A DNA stretch of 19,108 bases from positions 1 to 19,108 of the forward strand of contig DASQFU010000246.1 in NCBI GenBank assembly GCA_035632955.1, written 5' to 3'. This document shows, piece after piece, positions 1 through 8,426 of the stretch (position 1 is its first letter; each line of letters opens with the position of its first letter). Position numbers and translations under genes: made by a program. The DNA comes from DASQFU01 sp035632955. GTDB taxonomy: Bacteria > Eisenbacteria > RBG-16-71-46. The notes beneath the pieces are model-generated. The model saw only the letters and a program-made list of their open reading frames with translations, did no database searches and was not told the origin of the DNA.

Positions 1-2968
1 CGGGATGGAGCGGATACCGTTTCAGGCCCAGCTCGTCGACGGCGGTCGCTTCGGCGTACAGGCTGTAGCGGCGGAAATGCTGGCCGAGCGCCATCAGGAT
101 GCGTATCTCGTAAGGGCGGGCGCCGATCCGGTCGAACGTTCCTGCGAACGCCTCGGCGCCGCCCGCGCGCGCGAGCGCGTGCACGAAGTACGTCTCTGCT
201 TCGCGCTCGATGTCCACCTGGAGCTTGATGCCGCTCCGCGCCTGATACAGATCCAGAACGGCGCGGAACGCGTCGGCGGCCGGAACGAAGCGGTCTTCGT
301 TGAAATGCGCCCAGCCCATCTTGTAGAGGGCGATCGCCCGCAAGCTGGTGTCCGGCCCGTCCGCGGCGTGCCGGTAGAGCTCGATGCACTCGGCGAACTG
401 CTTGTGGTTGAAGCGCAGGTCGCCCATACGCAAATAGGCCTGCTGGCGGTACGGCGACTCCGGATGCTGGGTCACGAGATCGCCGAAAAAGCGTGCGGCT
501 TCGGGGTCGGCTTCGTCGGCGAGAATCATCCCGGCGTTGAACAGCACGGCGTCGCGGTGCTCGAACTCGCGGTCCTCCTGGAGAATCGTCCGGTAGAGCT
601 CGAGCGCCGGCGCATGACTGAGCACCGGCAGCGAGGCGCCGGGTGCCCTGCCTTCGGCCTGCGCGCGAACGTAGCGCGCCATTCGCTCGCGGAACTGCTG
701 GCGCCCATCGACGATCAGGAGATCGGCGAGCCGGAAGCGCATCTCGCCGCGCGCGAACGAGCCGGGGTGAGCGGCGAGGAACGAGCGCAGGCGTTCGATC
801 GCGTGAGCTCGCGACCGTGCCGCCTCCGGCGACTCGGGCGCCGTGTCGTTCTCGCTCGCGGCGGCGGCCGAATCCGGTGTCGATTCCGTCGCAGCCGTGA
901 GATCGGACGAGGCGGTGCGGGTTCCCGCGTCCGGCTCTCCGAGCCCGACCGCCAGACCGTAGGCGGAGGCCGCGAGGCCATAGTCGATCCCTTCGCGCTC
1001 GCTCGCGAGCGTCGCGAGCGTGCGCTCGACCGCTTCCCTGGCGACGCGCGTGCGCAGTTGCTCGTGAGCCACCGCCAGCGAATCCGTCGTGCGGTCCAGT
1101 TGAGCGGCGAGCGCCTCGAGCCGGCGCAGCCGCTCGCTGCTCGAGGCCGCCGCGATGCTCGAATCGATCGAGGTGCCGAGCTTGCGCGCCCAGGCGAGAT
1201 AGCTCTTTACGTCGTCACCAAGCGTCCATGCCCGATCGATCAGTCCTGGGCGCCAGGCGTCCTGGTACGAGCGCGCGATCAGCGCCGGCGTTTCCGCCGC
1301 GAAGCGCTCCGCGAATCCGAGCACGGCGCGAGCGAGCGCCGCTTCGTTGGTGACGAGCATCTCCTGGCTCGGAAGGCCGGTCGGCGCGGTGGTGGCGCGG
1401 GCGTGGTTCGGGCCATCGATGTGGAAGTGGCGCATCGCGCGTAGCCACAGCAGGCTGTTTTCGCACGAGCGGAGGAGCTCGGCGGTGCGGGCCAGCAGGC
1501 GATGCGTCGACTCGTCGCGCACGGTCACGAGGCGCGCGTCGAGCGCGTCGAGCGTCCGGCGCAGGGAATCGAGCAGGGTCGATCGCGCGCGCAGGCTGTC
1601 CGCCTCGCGCCCGGCGCGATCGAAGCCGATGTCCAGATAACGCCGCCAGTCCCCGAGCGCTTCCCGTTCCCGGTCGATCGTCCATCGCGTCCGCTCCAGC
1701 TCGTAGCGCGTCTCGCCCAGTCGCCGCTCCGAAATCGCCAGCGCGCTCCACGCCGCGGGCGGGGGAGAAGCGACCGGCCAGGCAAGAGTCGCCCGGGGTG
1801 GCGGAGCATCGAGCGGAGGCATGGCGAGCGATGGCCCCGCACCGAAATCGGTGGACGCGGCGGCCAGACGCTCGGCGAGCATGCGCGAGGGCAGCGCGTC
1901 GAGCGGCAGTGCGTCGGAGAGAGCGTTTCCTCGCTGCCACGCCGGCCACAGCGAGTCGAAGGCGTTCCCGGAGAGAATGCGCTGCAACGTATCGCGGTGC
2001 CCTGTCCAGTCCCTGTCGATCGACTGGTAGATGCGATCGGCGTCCTCCCAGCGGTTCTGGTCGAGTGCCTGGCCCGCGAGCGCGAGCCGGACCTCGCGGC
2101 GTGCCGCGTAGTCGGGATCGTCCGCCAGCAGCGAATCCAGCACTGCCGCGCCTCGTTCGCCGTCGCCTCGTTCCATGCAGACGACGCCGAGCATGTGCAG
2201 CGCCCGCGAGGCGTAGCGGCTTCCGGGCGGCACGGCTTGGAGCAACGTACGCGGATCTTCTCCGCGTTGAATCATGAGCGTGGCGCGGCGGAGCAGCGCG
2301 GCGCCGGCCAGATCTCGTCCGAGCACGGAGGCGGTGTCCGCGTCCGACAGCTCGGTCCATGTCCGCTCGGCATCCGCACCGGCCGAACGCCCGAGCGCTT
2401 CGAGGTAGAGACCGAGCGGAGTTCCCGCCGCGAGCCCCCGCGCGACCACGAGGCGTTGGGTTTGCGACGAATCCGGCGCAGAACCTGCGCCGGTCTCGGC
2501 GTCGACGAGCAAGAGTTGATACGCCACCCACTGGGTGTAGATGCTCTCGCGCTCCCACTCCGAAACGACGCGAGCCAACCGGACGAAACGGTCGTGAGCG
2601 CCGAGCCGCAGATAGGCCTGGCCGAGCAGGAACGCGGCGCGATCGGTGCCGACGAACGACGAGGGGGCGGAGAAGCCGATGCCTTCGAGATTCTCGACCA
2701 CCGTGTGAAGGTTGCCGAGGCGGAGCTCCATCGCCGCGCGGCGCAGCAGCAGCTCGTTGCCTCCCGGTGCCACCGGCTTCACGTCGAGCGTGCGCGGCGC
2801 GACGACCGGAGGCGGATCTTCAACCGCGCCGCGCGAAGCGGACGCGCGCGCGGCTGTGGCCGGGCTGGAGAGCAGCGGCAGGGCGAACGCCGAGACGAGC
2901 GCGAGGGTTGCGACTCGGCCCAGTGGGCAGCGCTTGGCGGCGTCGTGTCTCACGGCGCCGGGTCTCAC
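1..2968 (-). CDS. Large exported TPR-repeat protein, 3' end beyond the window
   Basis: The frame stays open from a GTG at 2968 to the left edge, about 989 residues, with no stop. The N-terminus has basic residues, then a hydrophobic core (LALVSAFALPLL) and an Ala-rich cleavage zone near residue 38, so export to the periplasm is likely. Degenerate TPR-like helical pairs occupy roughly residues 50-330. A charged coiled-coil stretch lies near 415-490. Clearer TPRs occur from about 700 onward, with one typical helix (YKMGWAHFNEDRF) near 880. Such proteins are scaffolds for protein-protein contacts in the envelope. GTG 2968 overlaps the upstream TGA as GTGA, which suggests translational coupling; GTG 2953 is an alternative, and neither has a strong ribosome site. 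It is the last visible gene of the long operon. The precise family is not recognised. Confidence 0.8.
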   Translation of the reverse strand, partial: MRPGAVRHDAAKRCPLGRVATLALVSAFALPLLSSPATAARASASRGAVEDPPPVVAPRTLDVKPVAPGGNELLLRRAAMELRLGNLHTVVENLEGIGFSAPSSFVGTDRAAFLLGQAYLRLGAHDRFVRLARVVSEWERESIYTQWVAYQLLLVDAETGAGSAPDSSQTQRLVVARGLAAGTPLGLYLEALGRSAGADAERTWTELSDADTASVLGRDLAGAALLRRATLMIQRGEDPRTLLQAVPPGSRYASRALHMLGVVCMERGDGERGAAVLDSLLADDPDYAARREVRLALAGQALDQNRWEDADRIYQSIDRDWTGHRDTLQRILSGNAFDSLWPAWQRGNALSDALPLDALPSRMLAERLAAASTDFGAGPSLAMPPLDAPPPRATLAWPVASPPPAAWSALAISERRLGETRYELERTRWTIDREREALGDWRRYLDIGFDRAGREADSLRARSTLLDSLRRTLDALDARLVTVRDESTHRLLARTAELLRSCENSLLWLRAMRHFHIDGPNHARATTAPTGLPSQEMLVTNEAALARAVLGFAERFAAETPALIARSYQDAWRPGLIDRAWTLGDDVKSYLAWARKLGTSIDSSIAAASSSERLRRLEALAAQLDRTTDSLAVAHEQLRTRVAREAVERTLATLASEREGIDYGLAASAYGLAVGLGEPDAGTRTASSDLTAATESTPDSAAAASENDTAPESPEAARSRAHAIERLRSFLAAHPGSFARGEMRFRLADLLIVDGRQQFRERMARYVRAQAEGRAPGASLPVLSHAPALELYRTILQEDREFEHRDAVLFNAGMILADEADPEAARFFGDLVTQHPESPYRQQAYLRMGDLRFNHKQFAECIELYRHAADGPDTSLRAIALYKMGWAHFNEDRFVPAADAFRAVLDLYQARSGIKLQVDIEREAETYFVHALARAGGAEAFAGTFDRIGARPYEIRILMALGQHFRRYSLYAEATAVDELGLKRYPLHP

Positions 2969-3834
2969 CCGTCGCCGGAGGGAATTCGGGCGTCGTGGAG
3001 CCAGGTGCTCGCCGAAATGCTGACGGCACCGCCAACCGGGATCACGGTCGAGAGGTCGAGACGCAGAAAGGTCAAGCGATCACGCATCGGCTCGAGCGTG
3101 AGGAAACCGGAATCGCCGCTCGGCCACTGGTCGCTCGTGACTCCGACCTCGATGATCTGCTCTCGCGGCTCCACAAAGCCGTGAAACACCTGGACCACGC
3201 CGCCTTGCCGGAGGGACGTCTGTTGCTCGGCCGAGAGTGGAACCGAGAGCGTGTCGCCATCCTCGAGGGTGATCGCGATCTCGGACAACGCCACGTCCTT
3301 AGGGTATCCGCTGACGACGACCACGAGCGCGGTTTGCTGGTCACCCGTGAAGTCTTTCTGCAGGACGCCGAGCCGCTCCCGCTGCTGGCCGAGCTGCCGT
3401 TCCATCAGATCGAGCTGCGACTCCAGGTCGCCGAGATCGGTCACGCTCGCGAGCAGATCGCGCCTTTGCCGGGCGTCCTCCGCAGCCGCCACCGAGTCCT
3501 TCGCGGCCAGGATCGACGCCAGCATGTCGCGATAGCCGAGATAGCGGGGATCGATCTCCGCGGCGGCGAGCTGGCGTTCCACCGGTTGCTGGCGGAGTAA
3601 GTCGAAGCGCGCGCGGATGAAGTCGCGGTTGTCCTTCAGGAACTGAAGCGTCGCGTGCTTTTCCTTCTTCGGTTTGATGCGCTCGAGCTTGACGCTGGTG
3701 GCCTCCTGGCCTCGTGCCATGGGCGCAAACCCGATGACGCACGCGCCCGCCAGGAGCGCGACCCCCACGAGCCCCGCGAGTGGGGTATATGGATCGCGAC
3801 GCCGATTCCGCCTAGCCATGGACTTCCGAGTCAC
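2965..3834 (-). CDS. Membrane-anchored coiled-coil protein of unknown function
   Basis: 289 residues. A basic N-terminus (MARRNRRR) is followed by one hydrophobic segment at about residues 18-40, which could be a signal anchor or a signal peptide. A charged helical region at 60-165, rich in Gln, Arg, Glu and Leu, is likely coiled coil. The C-terminal third (168-289) is rich in beta-type residues (TALVVVVSGYP, VGVTSDQWPSG) and probably forms a small periplasmic beta domain. The start is GTG 3834, because GGAGAGG sits six bases upstream inside the end of the preceding gene; ATG 3819 is the alternative. The gap to the upstream gene is two bases and it abuts or overlaps the TPR gene downstream, so the three are probably translated together. 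I do not recognise a named family; a TPR-linked envelope scaffold partner is an inference. Confidence 0.75.
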   Translation of the reverse strand: MTRKSMARRNRRRDPYTPLAGLVGVALLAGACVIGFAPMARGQEATSVKLERIKPKKEKHATLQFLKDNRDFIRARFDLLRQQPVERQLAAAEIDPRYLGYRDMLASILAAKDSVAAAEDARQRRDLLASVTDLGDLESQLDLMERQLGQQRERLGVLQKDFTGDQQTALVVVVSGYPKDVALSEIAITLEDGDTLSVPLSAEQQTSLRQGGVVQVFHGFVEPREQIIEVGVTSDQWPSGDSGFLTLEPMRDRLTFLRLDLSTVIPVGGAVSISASTWLHDARIPSGDG

Positions 3835-3836
3835 GA

Positions 3837-4433
3837 TCAGCCTCTCCAGGTTCTGCGGACCTTACGGTCGACGGCGTCAACGACCACGAACAACGATGGG
3901 GCCGTGGGCGAGGTGTAAACGAGCGTCCATGTGGTGCGGTCGGGGTCGCCCTCATTGAAGGCGCCGCGAATCAACAGCATGGTGCTGAGCTGCCCTTGAT
4001 GATTCCGGCGGAACGCGCGCCCGACCTTCTCTTCAGCGGCTTCCAACGCCGCGCCGCTGTCGATCCAGTCCGCCGCCAGCGGCGGCGCCTCGAACCGCAT
4101 CTCCAGGTTCTCCGCGACCAGGATCTTGCCGTTGCGAACCGAGTAGCCGCGCGCTTTGCGGCTCGCCGGCGAATAGAAGAGGTAGCCCCAGCGCGGTGCC
4201 GCGCCTCGCTCGTCGATGGCTTCGTCGTTTTCGACGTAGATCAGCGTCGCGTCCGTGGACCACGTCAGCGCCGCCTCGCTGGCGATCTCGAGCCCGCCGC
4301 GTGCCGCGAACGGAACGCGCTCGCCGGCCGCGAGCGGGGTCGCGATCGTCGCCAGCAGCAGCCATCCCAGCGCCGGCGCCGGCCAAGGAAGCCACGCGCG
4401 GCGGGAGCGAAGCACAGGCGAGCGATCGTTCAT
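3837..4433 (-). CDS. Exported conserved unknown protein with a PepSY-like C-terminus
   Basis: 198 residues. A signal peptide is visible (basic n-region, WLLLATIATPLAAG around residues 24-37). The mature part has a compact beta/alpha pattern. Its last 65 residues, with a helix (ALEAAEEKVGRAF) followed by strands in TTWTLVYTS and SLFVVVDAVDRKV, resemble the fold order of a PepSY domain, but this is a pattern match by eye and not a firm assignment. The aromatic and charged block RWGYLFYSPASRKARGYSVR looks conserved in character. ATG 4433 is chosen because AGGAG lies about seven bases upstream and overlaps the TAG stop of the preceding gene. It sits ten bases after the SH3b-barrel gene and two bases before the coiled-coil gene. 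The function is unknown. Confidence 0.75.
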   Translation of the reverse strand: MNDRSPVLRSRRAWLPWPAPALGWLLLATIATPLAAGERVPFAARGGLEIASEAALTWSTDATLIYVENDEAIDERGAAPRWGYLFYSPASRKARGYSVRNGKILVAENLEMRFEAPPLAADWIDSGAALEAAEEKVGRAFRRNHQGQLSTMLLIRGAFNEGDPDRTTWTLVYTSPTAPSLFVVVDAVDRKVRRTWRG

Positions 4434-4443
4434 CGGCGATCTC

Positions 4444-5388
4444 CTAGAACAGGAACGCGGTTCCGAGCGTGAACTCGATGTTGTTGTTGGTGCGGCGCGC
4501 ATCGTCGGAGCCGGAATCGAACACGTAGTCGCGCACCTCCCAGCGCATGGCGGTGCGTTTGGAGAGGAACATCGTCGTGCCCGCCCCGAAGTTGAAGCTC
4601 GGTTCGGTGCGCCCGAGCATGATCGCGGAGCCGACGCCCGCGCCGAGGAACGGCACCATCTGCCGGCCGGGCAGCAGTTCCCAGGTGAGGTTCAGGTGAT
4701 AGAAGAGCATGTGGAACTTCTCTGACTCGAGCGAGAGGTCGAACAGCGATTCGACGATCTCCGCCGGGCGCTGGATCCGGGTCCACGCCACGCCGCCCTC
4801 CGCCTGCAACCGGTCGAAGACGTAGTAGCCGACGCGGCCGCCGAGGACCAGAGAGTTCGACTTGCGATCGAACGCGTAACCGCCGGCGTATCCGCCGAGG
4901 ACGAAGCTACCGGTGCGGGAGTAGAGCTTCGGGTTCGGCCGGAACTCGAGGTCCGAGAGATCTTCGAACTCCTTGCACAGGGACGAATGGATCCATCCCG
5001 TCTCGGAAGGCGAGAGCCGCACGTTGTACCATTCGCCGCTCTTCGCGATCACCGGGAAGGTCGCGCCCTTGGGATGAACGCCGGCAATGGCGAATCCGTC
5101 GCCGGGACCCGAGCGCACGACATTGTGGGACTTGGCGTGGAGCCGCACCTTGCGCGACGTCGGCCGGAGGCCGTTGTACACGTTCGCCGCGGGCGGCTGC
5201 GCCAAGTTGGAATCCGCCGGCGATGTCTGCTGCACGTCCTCGATCGCGTCCGGCTCGATCGGAGCGGGTGCGGGCTCCGCGGTCTGCGCGAGCGCGGCGC
5301 TGGTTCCGAGCAACGCGCAAGACGCGACCGCGAGCGTCAGGGCACGCCACCGGAATGCGCTGCCCGGCGTCGGGTGGAGTCGCTTCAT
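4444..5388 (-). CDS. SH3b domain plus outer-membrane beta-barrel protein
   Basis: 314 residues. Signal peptide at about 1-35 (LTLAVASCALLGTSAALAQ). A Pro/Ala-rich linker (36-70) leads to a bacterial SH3 domain at about 80-140, seen as VRSGPGDGFAIAGVHPKG then GEWYNVRL and TGWIHSS, the usual SH3b strand order. Residues 158-314 are alternating amphipathic strands with Gly/aromatic turns and end in Phe (TAFLF), as expected for an outer-membrane barrel; the segment MRWEVRDYVFDSG resembles the conserved C-terminal part of the myxobacterial-type outer-membrane barrel domain. ATG 5388 is preceded by AAAGGAA at good spacing. SH3b modules usually bind peptidoglycan or peptides, so this could tie the outer membrane to the wall or to the downstream TPR and coiled-coil proteins; this is inference. 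The gap to the upstream gene is 13 bases. Confidence 0.82.
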   Translation of the reverse strand: MKRLHPTPGSAFRWRALTLAVASCALLGTSAALAQTAEPAPAPIEPDAIEDVQQTSPADSNLAQPPAANVYNGLRPTSRKVRLHAKSHNVVRSGPGDGFAIAGVHPKGATFPVIAKSGEWYNVRLSPSETGWIHSSLCKEFEDLSDLEFRPNPKLYSRTGSFVLGGYAGGYAFDRKSNSLVLGGRVGYYVFDRLQAEGGVAWTRIQRPAEIVESLFDLSLESEKFHMLFYHLNLTWELLPGRQMVPFLGAGVGSAIMLGRTEPSFNFGAGTTMFLSKRTAMRWEVRDYVFDSGSDDARRTNNNIEFTLGTAFLF

Positions 5389-5401
5389 CGATGCATTCCT
5401 T

Positions 5402-6142
5402 TCACCGTCGCCGGTAGAGCCAGGCGAGCTCCAACCGCGCGCTCCAGTCGCCGAACGTCTCCCGACTAAACTCGATGTCGTTGCCGTTCCGGTGCGCGGT
5501 GTCCAATCCATAGATCCGGTAGTCCAACTCGAGACCCGCGCTCCACGCCGAGGCGAGCCGTCGCCGGAGCGCGAGACCGCCCCCGGCGACCCACTCGTTC
5601 AGCGCCTTGAGATCCACGACGATTGGCGTGCCGCCCGAATCGATCGTGATCCGTTCGGGCTCGTAACCGATGTGCAAGAGACCGCCGCCCGCGATCGCAT
5701 GGACCTCGGTCCTCCATGCGGTCGCGAGCTTCGCCTGGCCGACGAGCTCAACGCTCGTGGTGTGAACCGTCGCCTTGGCAGCCTGGTCCGGAATGCCGAC
5801 GTGCTGAGTCGTCCGCGTGTTCCAGACTCGGAGCCCCGAGGCGAATCGGTCGTTCCCGGCCAGGGCCTGGACTCCAAAGGACGCGCGCGGTGTCGTGTCC
5901 CACTGGTAATCGGCCAGTTCGCCGTCGGGTTGAGTGGATCCAAAGAGCCCGCCGATCGAGAGCCACGGCCCGCCCGCTCCCGAGACAGAATCGTGACGCG
6001 GCGACGCAGAGGACCGGCTATCGTCGGCGCCGGCGGCTGCGTTCGATTCCCCAAGGGCCAGGCATGTGAGCACCAGCAGCGAGGCCGCAGTCCGGCGCTC
6101 GAGGCCGATCGTCTGGCGTTGGCTGGGTCGGGACGCTTCCAT
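5402..6142 (-). CDS. Predicted outer-membrane beta-barrel protein
   Basis: 246 residues from ATG 6142. A signal peptide is visible (ERRTAASLLVLTCLALG, cleavage in the Ala-rich stretch near 35-38). The rest is a series of short amphipathic strands with Gly turns, for example WLSIGGLFGS, ASFGVQALAG, TEVHAIAGGGLLHIGYE and WSAGLELDYRIYG, which is typical of a small barrel of eight or more strands. The C-terminus is WLYRRR rather than a terminal Phe, which is atypical for recognition by the BAM complex. ATG 6142 has no good ribosome site; GTG 6154, eight bases after GGTAGGG, or GTG 6148 could be used instead. It lies 14 bases downstream of the lipoprotein gene and 13 bases upstream of the SH3b-barrel gene, so the two barrels form a consecutive pair. 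Family not recognised. Confidence 0.75.
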   Translation of the reverse strand: MEASRPSQRQTIGLERRTAASLLVLTCLALGESNAAAGADDSRSSASPRHDSVSGAGGPWLSIGGLFGSTQPDGELADYQWDTTPRASFGVQALAGNDRFASGLRVWNTRTTQHVGIPDQAAKATVHTTSVELVGQAKLATAWRTEVHAIAGGGLLHIGYEPERITIDSGGTPIVVDLKALNEWVAGGGLALRRRLASAWSAGLELDYRIYGLDTAHRNGNDIEFSRETFGDWSARLELAWLYRRR

Positions 6143-6156
6143 GCGCACGAGCACGC

Positions 6157-6765
6157 TCAAGGCCCTACCGAGAGCTCCATCCCGACCGGCAGCACCTCGT
6201 ACTGCGCGGAGCCGAACGGGGTGACGATCAGAGAGTCCGATCCATCGGGAAGCTCGATCTCTTCGCCGGCTCCGAGATAGCACACCAGGAACAAGCCGGC
6301 CGGCGGCGTCGCGGACGTGTCCACGCTCGCGGGCACCCAGCCCTCGAATGTGAAATCGATGTGCTGGATCAGATGATCCCAGCCGGTGATGGCGCGGGTC
6401 GCGCGCCCGACCGAGACCGAGCTCTGCAGCAGGCTGTCGATGTTCTGGGCCATCAGCACGCGCGGCGCGTCGGGATGCAGCGCGAGATCGGCGGCGGTCA
6501 GCGTGCCGCTCGCCCGCAGCTCGGCGACCGCGACGCCGGTGAGGATCGAGCGGTACGTGATCGCGGTGCGCACGGTGAACGTGTCGCGCGTCCCCGGCGT
6601 GAGCACCTGGTTCTGCGCCACGTTGGCGCTGACCAGGTCGAGCCGCGTCCAGCGGTCTTCGATCTCCGGTTCGTCGAAACATCCGGCGAGCAGCGGCGTA
6701 CCGAGGAGCAACGCCACCAGCGCCGCCCGCTGAGGCAGTGAAAACCGGAGGCCGTCAGCGAACAC
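6157..6765 (-). CDS. Predicted lipoprotein of unknown function
   Basis: 202 residues from GTG 6765. A hydrophobic segment ends in a lipobox (PLLAGC, Cys29), so the mature protein should be lipid-anchored in the envelope. The mature part, about 174 residues, looks beta-rich with a possible Ig-like character (DTFTVRTAITYRS, HIDFTFEGWVPAS). I see no catalytic or metal motif. The GTG start overlaps the 3' end of the NHL-repeat gene by 11 bases and has AGGA six bases upstream inside that gene; longer versions of the frame read into Arg-rich antisense-like sequence and lack a signal. The tight overlap indicates coupled translation with the NHL protein, so the two may act together at the cell surface. 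No family is recognised. Confidence 0.75.
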   Translation of the reverse strand: MFADGLRFSLPQRAALVALLLGTPLLAGCFDEPEIEDRWTRLDLVSANVAQNQVLTPGTRDTFTVRTAITYRSILTGVAVAELRASGTLTAADLALHPDAPRVLMAQNIDSLLQSSVSVGRATRAITGWDHLIQHIDFTFEGWVPASVDTSATPPAGLFLVCYLGAGEEIELPDGSDSLIVTPFGSAQYEVLPVGMELSVGP

Positions 6766-8395
6766 GGACCATCCTGCGGGAGAAATCGGTGGCGCCGACG
6801 CGCAGCCGGTAGAAATAGACGCCGGCAGCCACCTGGGCTCCGCCGCCGTCCGTGCCGTCCCACATGACTTCGTTGAAGCCCGGAGCGAACGGACGATCGA
6901 AGTTGCGCACCATGCGGCCCGCGGCGTCGTAGACGCGCAGCGAGACGCGCTCGCCGTGGAGCTCCGGCAGCACGAACGCGATCCGCGTCTGCGCCCGGAC
7001 CGGGTTCGGCGTGTTCCCGAGCAGCATCGGCCGCGACGGCAGCGACGCGCCACCCTTGACGTGGAATGGCGCCTGCGCGACGTGCGAGCCGCCGCCCGAG
7101 TAGCTCGACGTGGCCGAAACCCGCAGCAGGAGGTCGGTCGCGCCGGCGGCGGTGACGAGGTCCTGCTCGCGCAGCGGCAGGCGGTGCGTGCCGGCGCCGA
7201 GCGCGCCCGCGTCGCGACGCATCAGGCGCCGGCCGGTGGACGCGTCCACGATCTCGATCTGGACGCTGGCCTGGTCGCTGAGTAGGAAGCTGGCGATCGG
7301 CAGCTCGCCGTCGAGCACGGCCAGGTCCGAGACTTCCACGCCGAAGCTCCACAGCGTGACGCCGCTGCGATCGGACCACTGGTCGATCGTTAGCCCGTTG
7401 CCCATGCCGACACGCTCCACTCGGCCGTTGCGGTGATCGCGCACGGTGGAGAACGGAACGTGAAAGCTGCGAGGCCGAGTCAGATCGGCTCTCAGCTCGG
7501 CAACCGGCGACAGATCGGCGTTGAACTTGTGCACGACGCCTTGCTGGGGCGCCGCCGCATAGAGATTGCCCCACTGGTCGGTATCCAGCGAGGTGAGCAC
7601 GGTCGCCTCGTGGCGGACGTCCGTCACCCAATGCAGGCCACCGGCGTCGTGGCTCAGGTGCACGATCCGGCGCGTGTGGGCGTCGGCGATGTACACGTCG
7701 CTCGTGTGGCAGCCGCCGGAACGTCCGGTCGTGATCGCCATCGGTCCGGCGAACCGGCCGGGCCCGCTACCGAGCTCGCCGAGTGCGGCGATCTGGCGCG
7801 CTCCAGCGTCTTCCAGAGCGAAGGCAACGACTCGATTCTTGCCGGTGTCCGCGACGTAGAGCACGTCGTCGTCCGTGACGAAGGGCGTGCCGCGATCGGA
7901 GAACGCGACGTCGTGCGGACCACTCAGGCCGGCGATCGCGAAGCGCGGCACCAGCTCCATGACGCCGAACTCGGTTCGGGTGTCGAAGACCACCACCCGA
8001 TTGTTGCCGGCGTCGGCGACGTAGAGGCGATTCCGCTCGTCGACCGCCATGCCGCGAGGCTCCGCCAACGCCCCAAGCGTGCTGCCGCGGCCGTCGTAGG
8101 CTCGCAACGTGCGGCCAGACTCGCCGTACACGAGACGGTTCCAGCGCGGATCGGAGACGACCTGGAAGTTGCGGGCTTCGACGTAGGGGAACACGTCGTA
8201 GACGTCGACGGTGGCGATGGTCACGGTCGCGTAGGGGTTCGCGAACAAGTCGCGACCCAGACGCTCGCGCGTGACGCCGCGCGTCAGCGCGTCCACGCCG
8301 AGCTCCGGCGCGATGCGGGACCGTTCGAAGGTGCCCGCTGCCGAAGGCTCGGCCGCGAGCGTCAAGGTCAATGCCAGCAGGATGGGTCGTCGCAC
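6755..8395 (-). CDS. NHL-repeat beta-propeller protein with C-terminal sorting domain
   Basis: 546 residues. Signal peptide at about 1-20. NHL repeats run from about 80 to 320; two clear copies are EPRGMAVDERNRLYVADAG (about 112-130) and DDDVLYVADTGKNRVV, and a third-like copy has SDVYIADAHTRRIV. A beta-rich region follows, then from about 458 a domain starting GNTPNPVRAQTRIAF and containing VYDAAGRMVRNF and AAGVYFYRLRVG. That is the pattern of T9SS type A sorting or FlgD-like Ig domains, so secretion to the cell surface is expected if the host has a type IX system. The start is GTG 8395, six bases after AGAGGAG. It follows the DUF3570 gene by 31 bases and overlaps the next lipoprotein gene by 11. 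NHL propellers usually mediate binding rather than catalysis, though some are enzymes. Confidence 0.85.
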   Translation of the reverse strand: MRRPILLALTLTLAAEPSAAGTFERSRIAPELGVDALTRGVTRERLGRDLFANPYATVTIATVDVYDVFPYVEARNFQVVSDPRWNRLVYGESGRTLRAYDGRGSTLGALAEPRGMAVDERNRLYVADAGNNRVVVFDTRTEFGVMELVPRFAIAGLSGPHDVAFSDRGTPFVTDDDVLYVADTGKNRVVAFALEDAGARQIAALGELGSGPGRFAGPMAITTGRSGGCHTSDVYIADAHTRRIVHLSHDAGGLHWVTDVRHEATVLTSLDTDQWGNLYAAAPQQGVVHKFNADLSPVAELRADLTRPRSFHVPFSTVRDHRNGRVERVGMGNGLTIDQWSDRSGVTLWSFGVEVSDLAVLDGELPIASFLLSDQASVQIEIVDASTGRRLMRRDAGALGAGTHRLPLREQDLVTAAGATDLLLRVSATSSYSGGGSHVAQAPFHVKGGASLPSRPMLLGNTPNPVRAQTRIAFVLPELHGERVSLRVYDAAGRMVRNFDRPFAPGFNEVMWDGTDGGGAQVAAGVYFYRLRVGATDFSRRMVRVR

Positions 8396-8426
8396 GTCCA
8401 GCTCCTCTCGCGAGATGTCGGAATCG

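Noticed and set aside
1215..2558. 447-residue minus-strand frame inside the TPR gene
   Set aside because: Extremely Arg-rich, no family signal, and overlaps a frame with signal peptide and TPR helices that continues to the window edge.
5..3600. Long plus-strand open frames (5-1444, 1502-3184, 2359-3600) covering the TPR region
   Set aside because: They are antisense to the continuous minus-strand TPR and coiled-coil frames, are Arg-rich without domains, and have no ribosome sites; this is typical of high-GC DNA.
5960..6000. DSVSGAG in the barrel protein (residues about 51-57) as an FMN acceptor
   Set aside because: The position that should carry the modified Thr/Ser is Gly, and the segment lies in a low-complexity linker after the signal peptide.
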